Assembly: GCF_014646335.1 (NCBI RefSeq)
Contig: NZ_BMNG01000003.1
Location: 62,001 to 126,000 of the forward strand
DNA from: Streptomyces lasiicapitis
GTDB lineage: Bacteria; Actinomycetota; Actinomycetes; Streptomycetales; Streptomycetaceae
Direction of reading: 5' to 3'
Length of the DNA: 64,000 nt
The notes beneath the pieces were generated by a model. That model had not been told where the DNA came from. It saw only the letters and a list, made by a program, of their open reading frames with translations, and made no database searches. Positions 17,343 to 26,570 of this stretch are shown here, in pieces (within the stretch, counting starts at the first letter, position 1; each line of letters begins with the position of its first letter). The position numbers were made by a program, and so were the translations under genes.

Positions 17343-20234
17343 ATGACCGAGACGACGAGCGGCCCCGCACGAGGTTCCCGCGCCAAGGGAGCCAAGGGCG
17401 GCAAGGGCCTGCGCACGGAGCGCATTCACACGACCCCCGGCGTGCATCCGTACGACGAGGTGGTCTGGGAGCGCCGCGACGTCGTCATGACCAACTGGCG
17501 CGACGGCTCGGTCAACTTCGAGCAGCGTGGCGTCGAGTTCCCCGACTTCTGGTCGGTGAACGCGGTCAACATCGTCACGAGCAAGTACTTCCGCGGTGCG
17601 GTCGGCACGCCCCAGCGCGAGGTGAGCCTCAAGCAGCTCATCGACCGCATCGTGAAGACGTACCGGAAGGCTGGCGAGGACTACAAGTACTTCTCCTCGC
17701 CCGCCGACGCCGAGATCTTCGAGCACGAGCTGGCGTACGCCCTCCTGCACCAGATCTTCAGCTTCAACAGCCCGGTGTGGTTCAACGTCGGCACGCCTCA
17801 GCCGCAGCAGGTCTCCGCCTGCTTCATCCTGTCCGTCGACGACTCCATGGAGTCGATCCTCGACTGGTACAAGGAAGAGGGCATGATCTTCAAGGGCGGC
17901 TCCGGCGCCGGCCTGAACCTCTCCCGGATCCGTTCCTCCAAGGAACTGCTCTCCTCCGGCGGCAACGCCTCAGGCCCGGTCTCCTTCATGCGCGGCGCCG
18001 ACGCCTCCGCAGGAACGATCAAGTCGGGCGGCGCCACGCGCCGCGCGGCCAAGATGGTCATCCTCGACGTCGACCACCCCGACATCGAGGGCTTCATCGA
18101 GACCAAGGTCAAGGAAGAGGAGAAGATCCGCGCGCTGCGCGACGCGGGCTTCGACATGGACCTGGGCGGCGACGACATCACGTCCGTCCAGTACCAGAAC
18201 GCCAACAACTCGGTCCGTGTGAACGACGCGTTCATGAAGGCGGTCGAGGAGGGCGGCAAGTTCGGCCTGACGTCCCGCATGACGGGCGACGTCATCGAGG
18301 AGGTCGACGCCAAGTCCCTCTTCCGCAAGATGGCCGAGGCCGCCTGGGCCTGCGCCGACCCCGGCATCCAGTACGACGACACCATCAACGCCTGGCACAC
18401 CTGCCCGGAGTCCGGCCGCATCAACGGCTCGAACCCGTGCAGCGAGTACATGCACCTGGACAACACGTCCTGCAACCTCGCCTCGTTGAACCTGATGAAG
18501 TTCCTCAAGGACGACGGCAAGGGCAACCAGTCCTTCGACTCCGAGCGCTTCGCGAACGTCGTCGAGCTGGTCATCACGGCGATGGACATCTCCATCTGCT
18601 TCGCGGACTTCCCGACGCAGAAGATCGGCGAGAACACCCGCGCCTTCCGTCAGCTCGGCATCGGCTACGCCAACCTCGGCGCCCTGCTGATGGCGACCGG
18701 CCACGCGTACGACTCCGACGGCGGCCGCGCCCTCGCCGGCGCCATCACGTCGCTGATGACCGGCACCTCGTACAAGCGCTCCGCGGAGCTCGCCGCGGTC
18801 GTCGGCCCCTACGACGGCTACGCCCGCAACGCCACGCCGCACAAGCGCGTCATGAAGCAGCACTCCGACGCCAACGCCGCGGCCGTCCGCACGGACGACC
18901 TGGACACCCCGATCTGGGCCGCCGCCACGGAGGCTTGGCAGGACGTCCTGCGGCTCGGAGAGAAGAACGGTTTCCGTAACGCGCAGGCCTCGGTCATCGC
19001 GCCCACCGGCACCATCGGTCTCGCGATGTCCTGCGACACCACCGGCCTCGAGCCCGACCTCGCCCTGGTCAAGTTCAAGAAGCTGGTCGGCGGCGGCTCC
19101 ATGCAGATCGTCAACGGCACCGTCCCGCAGGCCCTGCGCCGCCTGGGCTACCAGGAGGAGCAGATCGAGGCGATCGTCGCCCACATCGCCGAGAACGGCA
19201 ATGTGATCGACGCCCCGGGTCTGAAGACCGCGCACTACGAGGTCTTCGACTGCGCCATGGGCGAGCGCTCCATCTCCGCGATGGGCCACGTCCGCATGAT
19301 GGCGGCCATCCAGCCGTGGATCTCCGGCGCGCTCTCCAAGACGGTCAACCTGCCGGAGACGGCAACCGTCGAGGACGTCGAAGAGGTCTACTTCGAGGCC
19401 TGGAAGATGGGCGTCAAGGCGCTCGCGATCTACCGCGACAACTGCAAGGTCGGCCAGCCCCTCTCCGCCAAGACCAAGGAGAAGGAGAAGGAGGCGGTCA
19501 CCGCCAAGGCCGAGGACACGATTCGCACGGCCGTCGAGAAGGTCGTCGAGTACCGTCCGGTCCGCAAGCGCCTCCCCAAGGGCCGCCCGGGGATCACCAC
19601 CTCCTTCACGGTCGGTGGCGCCGAGGGCTACATGACCGCCAACTCCTACCCGGACGACGGTCTGGGCGAGGTCTTCCTGAAGATGTCCAAGCAGGGCTCG
19701 ACCCTCGCGGGCATGATGGACGCCTTCTCCATCGCCGTCTCCGTCGGCCTGCAGTACGGCGTGCCCCTGGAGACGTACGTCTCCAAGTTCACGAACATGC
19801 GCTTCGAGCCGGCCGGCATGACGGACGACCCGGACGTGCGGATGGCGCAGTCGATCGTCGACTACATCTTCCGCCGCCTGGCCCTGGACTTCCTGCCCTT
19901 CGAGACCCGCTCCGCGCTCGGCATCCACTCCGCCGAGGAGCGCCAGCGTCACCTGGAGACCGGTTCGTACGAGCCGTCCGACGAGGACGTCGACGTCGAG
20001 GGTCTGGCCCAGTCCGCACCGCGGCAGACGGAGGCCCTGAAGGCGGTCGTCGCGCCGAAGCCCGTGGTCGAGGAGGCCGCTCCGCAGCAGGCGCACACCA
20101 GCGCCGAGCTCGTGGAGATGCAGCTCGGCATCCAGGCCGACGCGCCGCTGTGCTTCTCCTGCGGTACGAAGATGCAGCGCGCGGGCTCCTGCTACATCTG
20201 CGAGGGCTGCGGCTCCACCAGCGGCTGCAGCTGA
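17343..20234 (+). CDS. nrdJ: Adenosylcobalamin-dependent (class II) ribonucleoside-diphosphate reductase
   Basis: Reduces ribonucleotides to deoxyribonucleotides with coenzyme B12 as radical source. The ATG at 17343 follows GGGAGG; the open frame extends to 17286 without a ribosome-binding site. The 963-residue enzyme shows QVSACFILSVDDS, GGSGAGLNLSRIRSS, the active-site region NPCSEYMHLDNTSCNLASLNL (positions 18430-18492) and APTGTIGLAMSCDTTG. The C-terminus carries redox and zinc-type cysteines in CFSCGTK and CYICEGCGSTSGC. It is the usual nrdRJ partner of the preceding gene. A long hairpin follows the stop. Confidence 0.97.
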   Translation: MTETTSGPARGSRAKGAKGGKGLRTERIHTTPGVHPYDEVVWERRDVVMTNWRDGSVNFEQRGVEFPDFWSVNAVNIVTSKYFRGAVGTPQREVSLKQLIDRIVKTYRKAGEDYKYFSSPADAEIFEHELAYALLHQIFSFNSPVWFNVGTPQPQQVSACFILSVDDSMESILDWYKEEGMIFKGGSGAGLNLSRIRSSKELLSSGGNASGPVSFMRGADASAGTIKSGGATRRAAKMVILDVDHPDIEGFIETKVKEEEKIRALRDAGFDMDLGGDDITSVQYQNANNSVRVNDAFMKAVEEGGKFGLTSRMTGDVIEEVDAKSLFRKMAEAAWACADPGIQYDDTINAWHTCPESGRINGSNPCSEYMHLDNTSCNLASLNLMKFLKDDGKGNQSFDSERFANVVELVITAMDISICFADFPTQKIGENTRAFRQLGIGYANLGALLMATGHAYDSDGGRALAGAITSLMTGTSYKRSAELAAVVGPYDGYARNATPHKRVMKQHSDANAAAVRTDDLDTPIWAAATEAWQDVLRLGEKNGFRNAQASVIAPTGTIGLAMSCDTTGLEPDLALVKFKKLVGGGSMQIVNGTVPQALRRLGYQEEQIEAIVAHIAENGNVIDAPGLKTAHYEVFDCAMGERSISAMGHVRMMAAIQPWISGALSKTVNLPETATVEDVEEVYFEAWKMGVKALAIYRDNCKVGQPLSAKTKEKEKEAVTAKAEDTIRTAVEKVVEYRPVRKRLPKGRPGITTSFTVGGAEGYMTANSYPDDGLGEVFLKMSKQGSTLAGMMDAFSIAVSVGLQYGVPLETYVSKFTNMRFEPAGMTDDPDVRMAQSIVDYIFRRLALDFLPFETRSALGIHSAEERQRHLETGSYEPSDEDVDVEGLAQSAPRQTEALKAVVAPKPVVEEAAPQQAHTSAELVEMQLGIQADAPLCFSCGTKMQRAGSCYICEGCGSTSGCS

Positions 20235-20250
20235 GCGGCTGACGCCGTGA

Positions 20251-20290
20251 GGTGAGGGGCGGCGGGCCTTCGGGCCCGCCGCCCCTCACC
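20251..20290. terminator. 18-bp perfect stem with TTCG loop between nrdJ and terD-like gene
   Basis: Arms 20251-20268 and 20273-20290 are perfectly complementary around a TTCG tetraloop, an especially stable loop in RNA. It lies between two convergent stops and likely serves both. Confidence 0.88.
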
Positions 20291-20295
20291 GCTTC

Positions 20296-20826
20296 TCAGC
20301 GGACGCCACCCATCGCGGAGGTGAAGGACGCCAGGTCGGTGTCGAAGCCGTGGAGCAGCTCGCGGAACGACCAGGGCCCGCCCGGCTGTTCCCGGGTGAA
20401 CTCGGCGACCACGGAGGCCGTGCAGCCGGCCACGTCCGCGAAGTCGTTCTCGGTGAGGTCCGTGTACCCCTCGCGGATGCGGACCGAGGGATTCCCTATG
20501 TCGCCGAAGGCCCTGCCCTCCGGAGGCTGCTGGATGGCCACGCCGATCACCACGCGCACATACCTCTCGGCGAGCCGCTCCAGCTCCAGGACCATGACCT
20601 CGTCGTAGCCGAAGCCCTGGCCGGTCTTGCTGTCCCTGCTGAGCGTGATCGTGCCGTCCGGGGAGCGGCTGTCGAAGTGCACGAGGTAGGCGGGGCTGCC
20701 GTGGGGGTCGTCGGCGGTGTACGTCGCGGCGACGATGTCCAGGTCGTGGGAGGGCGTGCCGAGGGGGCTCGGGTCCCATTTCAGGCCGACCTCGACCTTC
20801 TTGGGCCCCTTGTTGATGTTGCTCAC
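20296..20826 (-). CDS. TerD-family stress/calcium-binding protein
   Basis: Member of the TerD family, calcium-binding proteins of stress and tellurite-resistance operons found in many copies in Streptomyces. The 176-residue product (GTG start, GGGGGAG ribosome-binding site) consists of one TerD domain: VEVGLKWDPSP at the start, DLDIVAATYTADD, and the Ca-loop-like RSPDGTITLSRDSKTGQGFGYDE (about residues 54-76). It stands alone without other ter genes, so the role is not determined. Confidence 0.88.
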   Translation of the reverse strand: MSNINKGPKKVEVGLKWDPSPLGTPSHDLDIVAATYTADDPHGSPAYLVHFDSRSPDGTITLSRDSKTGQGFGYDEVMVLELERLAERYVRVVIGVAIQQPPEGRAFGDIGNPSVRIREGYTDLTENDFADVAGCTASVVAEFTREQPGGPWSFRELLHGFDTDLASFTSAMGGVR

Positions 20827-20933
20827 CGAACTCCCCCTCGGTCTTCGTGCGTTGTCAGTGCTACGACCACGCTAAGGCCTGCCGCTGACATCGGTGCCGT
20901 GAACCCTGCGGATCGCCTGCGATCATTGTTCCC

Positions 20934-21755
20934 ATGACATGGAACGGGGAAGAGCTGGACGTCGACGCCTACTTGGCGAGAATCGGCTATGAGGGCGAGG
21001 CCAAGCCCGACCTGGAGACGCTGCGCGCGCTCCACCGGGCGCACGTGGCCTCGATCCCCTTCGAGAACCTGGAGATCATGCTCGGCCGCCCGGTCCTCCT
21101 GGACCTGGCCGCGCTCCAGGACAAGATGGTCCGCAGGCGGCGCGGGGGCTACTGCTACGAGCAGAACCTCCTGTTCGCCGCGGTCCTGGAGCGTTTCGGG
21201 TTCTCGGTCAAGGGGCTCGGTGCGCGGGTCAGGGCGGGCGCGTCGTCCACGCGCCCCACGTCGCACATGCTCCTGAGCGTCGAGGCGGACGGCGAACAGT
21301 GGCACTGTGACGTCGGGTTCGGCGGGGACGGACTGCTCGAACCCATCCCGATGCGGGAAGGCGTCGACGTACGACAAGGAGAGTGGCGTTTCGGCATCGT
21401 GGGCGAGGACGAAGGTGTGCGGGTGCTGCGCACCGAGCACGCCGACGGCTGGTTCGACCTCTACGCCTACACGATGGACCGGCGACTGCCCGTCGACTAC
21501 GTGGTGATGAACCACTACACCTCAACTCACCCCAAATCGCCCTTCATTCGGCGTCCGGTGCTCCAGCAGGCCGCTCCCGATGTGCGCCGCCGGCTGGTCG
21601 GCGCGCAGCTGACCCTTACGCGCCCCGACGGTTCGACGGACGAACGCGACGTACCGGTAAGCGAGTTGAGGGAGACGCTCGTGCGGGAGTTCGGCATCGA
21701 GCTCGGTGACGACGACTTCGCCGAGTTGATCCGGGCGCACTACGCCGGAGCGTGA
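20934..21755 (+). CDS. nat: Arylamine N-acetyltransferase
   Basis: Transfers acetyl from acetyl-CoA to arylamines or hydrazines. The 273-residue length is normal for the family. The catalytic triad is complete: Cys74 in RGGYCYEQN, His111 in RPTSHMLL and Asp126 in CDVGFGG. It is divergent from the terD-like gene. TTGTCAGTG occurs upstream at 20852, but without a matching -10. The physiological substrate cannot be told; no natural-product cluster using it is adjacent. Confidence 0.93.
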   Translation: MTWNGEELDVDAYLARIGYEGEAKPDLETLRALHRAHVASIPFENLEIMLGRPVLLDLAALQDKMVRRRRGGYCYEQNLLFAAVLERFGFSVKGLGARVRAGASSTRPTSHMLLSVEADGEQWHCDVGFGGDGLLEPIPMREGVDVRQGEWRFGIVGEDEGVRVLRTEHADGWFDLYAYTMDRRLPVDYVVMNHYTSTHPKSPFIRRPVLQQAAPDVRRRLVGAQLTLTRPDGSTDERDVPVSELRETLVREFGIELGDDDFAELIRAHYAGA

Positions 21756-21788
21756 CCCGTGCCACGCACCGCGCCGTACGATGGCGCG

Positions 21789-22394
21789 GTGCTGGTCAAG
21801 TGGATTCGCTGCACCGTGGTGGACCGCCGGGGTTTCGAGCGGGCGCAGCGAAAGTGGGCGGGGCTTCTGGGGGAGCCGGGGTTCCGGGGACAGGGCGGAG
21901 GATGGAGTCGTGGCCGGCCGGACGTGGCGCATGTCTTCGCGTTCTGGGAGAGCCGTGCCTTCTACGACTCCTTCATGGCCCGCTCCCACGACCGGCTGGC
22001 CGCGGCACAGGTGGGCACGTACAAGAACGCGCAGGCCAAGCTCTTCGACCACCGCTTCGACGTGAAGACGGGCTTCGAGCCGCGCTTCACGGAAGTGGAC
22101 GTCGTGCGGGTGGCGCACTGCCGTGTCCACGAGGCGCGGGTGGAGAACTTCGCGCTGATGCAGGAGAAGGTCTGGAACCCCGCGATGGCGGGCTCGCCCG
22201 GCATGGTGCGCGGGCTCTTCGGCGAGGCTCCCGGCCATGAATTCCTGATCCTGTCGATGTGGCAGTCCGCCGCCGAGCACGGGAAGTACCGCGTGGAACG
22301 GATCGAACGGCTCGCGCTGCGCGCGCAGACGGAGGCGGACGTGGCCTCGCTGACCGGGGATGTCGTGGAGTTGGAGCCGTCGTGGACGGTGTGA
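21789..22394 (+). CDS. YdbC-like DUF4937 protein
   Basis: Conserved protein of unknown function, 201 residues from the GTG at 21789 (protein MLVKWIRCTVVD), the usual family start. A GTG at 21759 would add ten residues. It has two halves resembling small dimeric alpha/beta-barrel folds: the first around FWESRAFYDSFMARSHDRL, the second around VHEARVENFALMQEKVWNP and FLILSMWQS. It begins within a few bases of the nat stop, so the two may be cotranscribed. I cannot assign an activity. Confidence 0.75.
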   Translation: MLVKWIRCTVVDRRGFERAQRKWAGLLGEPGFRGQGGGWSRGRPDVAHVFAFWESRAFYDSFMARSHDRLAAAQVGTYKNAQAKLFDHRFDVKTGFEPRFTEVDVVRVAHCRVHEARVENFALMQEKVWNPAMAGSPGMVRGLFGEAPGHEFLILSMWQSAAEHGKYRVERIERLALRAQTEADVASLTGDVVELEPSWTV

Positions 22395-22410
22395 GGTGTT
22401 CGGCGGCGGT

Positions 22411-22437
22411 GTGAGGCGGGGCTTCTCGCCGCCTCAC
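22411..22437 (+). terminator. Hairpin after the DUF4937 gene
   Basis: GTGAGGCGG (22411-22419) pairs with CCGCCTCAC (22429-22437) across a 9-base loop, shortly after the stop. Confidence 0.6.
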
Positions 22438-22502
22438 CGGGCGCGTACGCCGGATGGAGCCCGGCTGCGCCGCCGGGGGAGGGGCCGATCTAGGGTCGAC
22501 CC

Positions 22503-23162
22503 ATGGCACGACCGCGGCGCATCGTTCTCGTCCGGCACGGCGAATCGGCAGGCAACGCCGACGACACCGTGTACGAACGCGAGCCCGACCACGCTCTCGC
22601 CCTCACCGAGACGGGCCGGGGCCAGGCCGAGGAGACCGGCAAGCGGATGCGGGAGCTGTTCGGCCGGGAGCGGGTGAGCGTGTACGTCTCGCCGTACCGC
22701 CGCACCCACGAGACCTTCCAGGCGCTGCGGCTCGACCCCGAGCTCGTGCGGGTGCGGGAGGAGCCGCGGCTGCGGGAGCAGGACTGGGGAAACTGGCAGG
22801 ACAGGGACGACGTCAGGCTGCAGAAGGCCTACCGCGACGCCTACGGGCACTTCTTCTACCGCTTCGCCCAGGGCGAGTCCGGTGCCGATGTCTACGACCG
22901 CGTCGGCGCCTTCCTGGAGAGCCTGTACCGCAGCTTCGAGGCCCCCGACCATCCGCCGAACGTCCTGCTCGTCACGCACGGGCTGACCATGCGGCTGTTC
23001 TGCATGCGCTGGTTCCACTGGTCGGTGGCGGACTTCGAGTCGCTGTCCAACCCGGGCAACGGCGAGTCGCGGACGCTGCTGCTCGGCGAGGACGGCAAGT
23101 ACACACTCGACCGGCCGTTCGAGCGCTGGCGTGAGCCGGAGCCGTACGGCATCACCGGATAG
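22503..23162 (+). CDS. Histidine phosphatase superfamily protein
   Basis: Phosphoglycerate-mutase-like phosphatase of 219 residues. The catalytic RHGE is at residues 11-14. The second histidine is in LLVTHGLTMRLF and supporting residues lie in REQDWGNWQ. The ATG lies 6 bases after a TAGGGT that could be a -10 (22491-22496), so a leaderless message is possible. The following ADP-ribosylglycohydrolase starts 12 bases downstream and is probably cotranscribed. Substrate unknown. Confidence 0.88.
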   Translation: MARPRRIVLVRHGESAGNADDTVYEREPDHALALTETGRGQAEETGKRMRELFGRERVSVYVSPYRRTHETFQALRLDPELVRVREEPRLREQDWGNWQDRDDVRLQKAYRDAYGHFFYRFAQGESGADVYDRVGAFLESLYRSFEAPDHPPNVLLVTHGLTMRLFCMRWFHWSVADFESLSNPGNGESRTLLLGEDGKYTLDRPFERWREPEPYGITG

Positions 23163-23174
23163 GGTGACAGGGCG

Positions 23175-24083
23175 ATGACCGCTGACCTCTCTCCAGACCG
23201 GCGCCTTGAGAGCGCCCTCGCCAGCCTGCGTGGTCTTGCGGTGGGAGACGCGCTGGGCTTCCAGTTCTTCACGCCCGCGCACTACCCGCTGCTCAAGCGG
23301 CGCGAGCTGCCCGAGGGGCCCTGGCCCTGGACCGACGACACCGAGATGGCCTGCTCCGTCCTGTCCGTCCTCGCCGGGCACGGCAGGATCGACCAGGACG
23401 CCCTGGCCCGCTCCTTCGCCGGGCACCACCACGCCGACCGGGGCTACGGCCCCGCCGTGAACCAGCTGCTCGGCCGGATCCGCGACGGCGGGGACTGGCG
23501 GGAGCTGGCCTCCGCCCTGTTCAAGGGGCAGGGGTCCTGGGGCAACGGCGCGTCCATGCGGATCGCTCCGCTCGGCGCCTGGTACGCCGACGACCCGGAG
23601 CAGGCGACCCACCAGGCGGAGATCTCGGCCTACCCGACGCACCAGCACCGTGAGGCCGTCGTCGGCGCCATGGCGGTGGCCGCCGCCGCGGCCCTCGCGG
23701 CCGACCCCGCGGGGCCGCCCGCCCCCAAGGCGCTGCTGGACGGCGTCATCGACCTGGTGCCCCGCAGCGCCGTGGGCGCGGGCCTGCGCCGCGCGCGGGA
23801 CATGCTCGACTACGACGACGCCGGGACGGTGGCCGCCGTCCTGGGGTGCGGGCGCCGCACGACGGCGCACGACACCGTGCCGTTCGCGCTGTGGTCCGCG
23901 GCTCGTGGCCTCGGCGCGTACGAACAGGCCTTCTGGGACACCGTGCGCGTGGGCGGCGACATGGACACCACCTGCGCGATCGTGGGCGGAGTCGTGGCCG
24001 CGGGCGCCGGTGGGGCGCCGCCGGCCGCGTGGCTGGAGCGGACGGAGCCGCTGCCCGGCTGGGTGCCGGTCACGTCGGCCTGA
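23175..24083 (+). CDS. ADP-ribosylglycohydrolase-family protein
   Basis: Predicted to remove ADP-ribose from proteins or small molecules using a two-metal site. In the 302-residue product the metal ligands are visible: WTDDTEMA (Thr53-Asp54-Asp55) near the N-terminus and GGDMDTTCAIVGG near the C-terminus. GLAVGDALGF opens the domain and NGASMRIAPLG lies in the middle. Translation is probably coupled to the histidine phosphatase upstream. The target is unknown; no ADP-ribosyltransferase gene lies alongside. Confidence 0.9.
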   Translation: MTADLSPDRRLESALASLRGLAVGDALGFQFFTPAHYPLLKRRELPEGPWPWTDDTEMACSVLSVLAGHGRIDQDALARSFAGHHHADRGYGPAVNQLLGRIRDGGDWRELASALFKGQGSWGNGASMRIAPLGAWYADDPEQATHQAEISAYPTHQHREAVVGAMAVAAAAALAADPAGPPAPKALLDGVIDLVPRSAVGAGLRRARDMLDYDDAGTVAAVLGCGRRTTAHDTVPFALWSAARGLGAYEQAFWDTVRVGGDMDTTCAIVGGVVAAGAGGAPPAAWLERTEPLPGWVPVTSA

Positions 24084-24144
24084 GCCTGCCGCTTGCGCCG
24101 CTTACGGGGGCCTGAGCCCGCGTGGGCGCCCCCGCGCGGTGGCC

Positions 24145-24194
24145 ACGTGTGTGCCGGGCCGGCCTCGCTGTCGCGAACGGCCCGGCACACACGT
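24145..24194. terminator. 16-bp perfect stem between convergent genes
   Basis: Arms 24145-24160 and 24179-24194 are fully complementary with an 18-base loop. It sits between the glycohydrolase stop and the MFS stop. Confidence 0.8.
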
Positions 24195-24200
24195 CCCCCG

Positions 24201-25757
24201 TCAGCCCCCCGCTGGACCTGCCGCGCTCGCCGTACCGGAGAGGGCGTCCAGGTCGCTCTTGCGGACTCGGATCACGAGCAGGGCCGTGATCAGGGCCAGT
24301 ACGGCCATGGCGACCGCCGGTATGAAGGCCGTGGAGATGCCCGTGGAGAGCACCTCGTGGCCCCATGGCGCCGGTAGCTCGCCGGACTTGGCGAAGGCGG
24401 CCTTCTCCTGCGGGGAGGCGTGGGCCATGAAGTCCGCGACCTGGTCCTTGGCCTCGTCCCGGCTCGCCGTGCCGAACACCGTCGTCAGGATGGACAGGCC
24501 GAGCGACCCGCCCACCTGCTGTGTCGCGTTGAGCAGGCCCGACGCGGCGCCCGCCTCGTGCACGGCGACGCCGGACACCGCGGTCAGCGTGAGCGTCACG
24601 AAGTTCAGGCCCATGCCGAAGCCGAAGAGCACCATCGGGCCGAGCACCCCGCCCGCGTACGAACTGTCCGGGGTGATGAACGTCTGCCATCCGAGGCCCA
24701 GGGCGACGATGGCGGAGCCGGTCACCATGAAGGGCTTGGGGCCGAGCACCGGCAGGAACCGCTGCGACAGACCCGCGCCGATCACGATCGCGACCGTGAC
24801 GGGCAGGAAGGCGAGACCGGCCTCGATGGGCGTGTAGTTCAACACGTTCTGGACGAAGAGAACGATGAAGAAGAACATCCCGAACATCGCCGCGGCCAGG
24901 CTGAGCATGATCACGTACGTCCCCGACCGGTTGCGGTCGGCGAACATCTTCAGTGGCGTGATCGGTTCCTTGGCGCGGCTCTCGATGAACACGAAGGCCA
25001 CAAGGAGGACGACCGCCGCGCCGAACGAGGCGAGCGTGAGCCCGTCGCGCCAGCCCTCCTCGGAGGCCCTGATGAAGCCGTAGACCAGCGAGGCCATACC
25101 GGCTGTCGAGGTCAGCGCGCCCACGAAGTCGAAGCGGCCGGGATGGCGCTCGGACTCGCTGATGTAGAGCGGCGTGAGGAAGGCGATCAGCACGCCGATG
25201 GGTACGTTCACGAACAGCACCCAGCGCCAGTCCAGCCACTCCGTGAGCATGCCGCCCGCCAGCAAGCCGATCGCGCCACCGCCCGCCGAGACGGCCGCGA
25301 AGACACCGAACGCGCGGTTCCGCTCGGGGCCTTCGGGGAACGTGGTCGTGATCAGGGCCAGGGACGTGGGCGACGCGATCGCGCCACCGACGCCCTGGAG
25401 GGCGCGCGCCGCCAGCAACTGCCAGGGCTCCTGGGCGAATCCGCCGAGCAGCGAGGCGAACGTGAACAGCAGGATGCCGAACATGAAGACCCGGCGGCGG
25501 CCGAGGATGTCACCGGCACGGCCGCCGAGAAGCAGCAGGCCGCCGAAGGTGAGGGTGTACGCACTCACGACCCAAGTGAGGTCCGTCGTGGAGAACTTGA
25601 GCGCGTCCTGAATGTGCGGGAGCGCGATGTTCACAATCGTCGCGTCCAGTACCACCATGAGTTGGCAGGCGGCGATGATGGTGAGCGCCAGACCGGGGCG
25701 CCCTTCGCGGCGGGCCGCGCCTGGCTTTTGATCTTGCTTTAACTGAGAGGTTGTCAC
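24201..25757 (-). CDS. DHA2-family MFS drug/multidrug exporter
   Basis: Proton-driven efflux pump of the 14-helix EmrB/QacA type, in the membrane. The 518-residue product shows the family's first-helix motif VLDATIVNIALP, motif A GRAGDILGRRR, and motif C in the fifth-helix region (GAIGLLAGGMLTEW). The C-terminus is a short cytoplasmic tail. It is divergent from the TetR gene with two palindromic operators between them, the classic layout of an inducible efflux pump. The GTG at 25757 is preceded by GGGGGA. Transported compound unknown. Confidence 0.92.
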   Translation of the reverse strand: MTTSQLKQDQKPGAARREGRPGLALTIIAACQLMVVLDATIVNIALPHIQDALKFSTTDLTWVVSAYTLTFGGLLLLGGRAGDILGRRRVFMFGILLFTFASLLGGFAQEPWQLLAARALQGVGGAIASPTSLALITTTFPEGPERNRAFGVFAAVSAGGGAIGLLAGGMLTEWLDWRWVLFVNVPIGVLIAFLTPLYISESERHPGRFDFVGALTSTAGMASLVYGFIRASEEGWRDGLTLASFGAAVVLLVAFVFIESRAKEPITPLKMFADRNRSGTYVIMLSLAAAMFGMFFFIVLFVQNVLNYTPIEAGLAFLPVTVAIVIGAGLSQRFLPVLGPKPFMVTGSAIVALGLGWQTFITPDSSYAGGVLGPMVLFGFGMGLNFVTLTLTAVSGVAVHEAGAASGLLNATQQVGGSLGLSILTTVFGTASRDEAKDQVADFMAHASPQEKAAFAKSGELPAPWGHEVLSTGISTAFIPAVAMAVLALITALLVIRVRKSDLDALSGTASAAGPAGG

Positions 25758-25780
25758 TATGGGTCCCCCACAAGTGCGTT

Positions 25781-25800
25781 AGTGAACGCAGACGTTCACT
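25781..25800. promoter_or_regulatory. Palindromic operator 1 (TetR/MFS)
   Basis: AGTGAACG-CAGA-CGTTCACT, perfectly palindromic in the arms, 24 bases upstream of the MFS start. Its half-site GTGAACG is shared with operator 2. Confidence 0.85.
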
Positions 25801-25828
25801 GTCGCGCTCTACGGTAGTGACACCCTGA

Positions 25829-25850
25829 CAGTGAACGCAAGCGTTCACTG
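25829..25850. promoter_or_regulatory. Palindromic operator 2 (TetR/MFS)
   Basis: A 22-base palindrome, CAGTGAACGC-AA-GCGTTCACTG, 34 bases upstream of the TetR start and 49 bases centre-to-centre from operator 1. Confidence 0.85.
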
Positions 25851-25883
25851 GGGCTACCTCGATTGCTCAACGGAGATGTGCAG

Positions 25884-26498
25884 ATGGTTACTTCGCGTTG
25901 GACGTCCGCCTCCGCTCAGGCGGTCGCCTCGCGCCGTCGGGGGCCCGTGCTGGAGCGTGCGATCCTCGAGTCCGCGCTGGAACAGCTCAGCACGGTCGGC
26001 TGGAGCGGACTGACGATGGAGGGCGTGGCCGCGGGCGCGCAGACGGGCAAGGCGGCCGTCTACCGCCGCTGGCCGTCGAAGGAGGACCTCGTCGTCAATG
26101 CCCTGCAGGCGGGCCTGCCGAAGGTCGACGACGTTCCGGACTGCGGAAGTGTCCGGGAGGACCTCCTGCAATTGTGCCGACAGATGCGCGCGGCCATGAC
26201 GTCACGGCCCGGCTATGCCCTGATGGCAGTTCTTCACGAGTGCGACACGGCAACCGCGGAGCGCTTTCACGGCGTGATCGTCGAGGGTGTCATCGAGCCG
26301 AGTGTGGAACTCATCAGGCAGGTCATGCGGCGTGGAATGGAGCGCGGAGAGGTGCGTTCCGGAGCGACGGACCAGTACGTCTGCGATGTGATTCCGGCGA
26401 TGATGATGTATCGCTCCAAGGTGTGCGGGAGCGAATGGCCGGACGAGGAATTCATCGACCTCATCGACCAGGTCATGATGCCGTTGCTGCGCCCGTGA
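25884..26498 (+). CDS. TetR/AcrR-family regulator of the divergent MFS pump
   Basis: 204-residue regulator. An N-terminal helix-turn-helix (LTMEGVAAGAQTGKAAVYRRWPSKEDL, about residues 39-63) is followed by an all-helical ligand domain of the TetR_C type (LLQLCRQMRAAM to the C-terminus). The ATG at 25884 is chosen because GGAGA lies 7 bases upstream; the frame extends to a TTG at 25863. It probably represses itself and the divergent pump by binding the two GTGAACG-N4-CGTTCAC palindromes. The inducer is unknown. Confidence 0.92.
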   Translation: MVTSRWTSASAQAVASRRRGPVLERAILESALEQLSTVGWSGLTMEGVAAGAQTGKAAVYRRWPSKEDLVVNALQAGLPKVDDVPDCGSVREDLLQLCRQMRAAMTSRPGYALMAVLHECDTATAERFHGVIVEGVIEPSVELIRQVMRRGMERGEVRSGATDQYVCDVIPAMMMYRSKVCGSEWPDEEFIDLIDQVMMPLLRP

Positions 26499-26570
26499 GG
26501 CGTGCGCCGGGTCGGCGCGCGGCGACCGGGGTGTCGCCAGTGGTCATCGGCGGCGTACGCTGATGGCGCC

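Noticed and set aside
20852..20874. TTGTCAGTG upstream of the arylamine acetyltransferase as a third damage promoter
   Set aside because: The sequence eight bases downstream is ACGCTA, not TAnnnT, and the ATG is 60 bases further on. Too weak to call.
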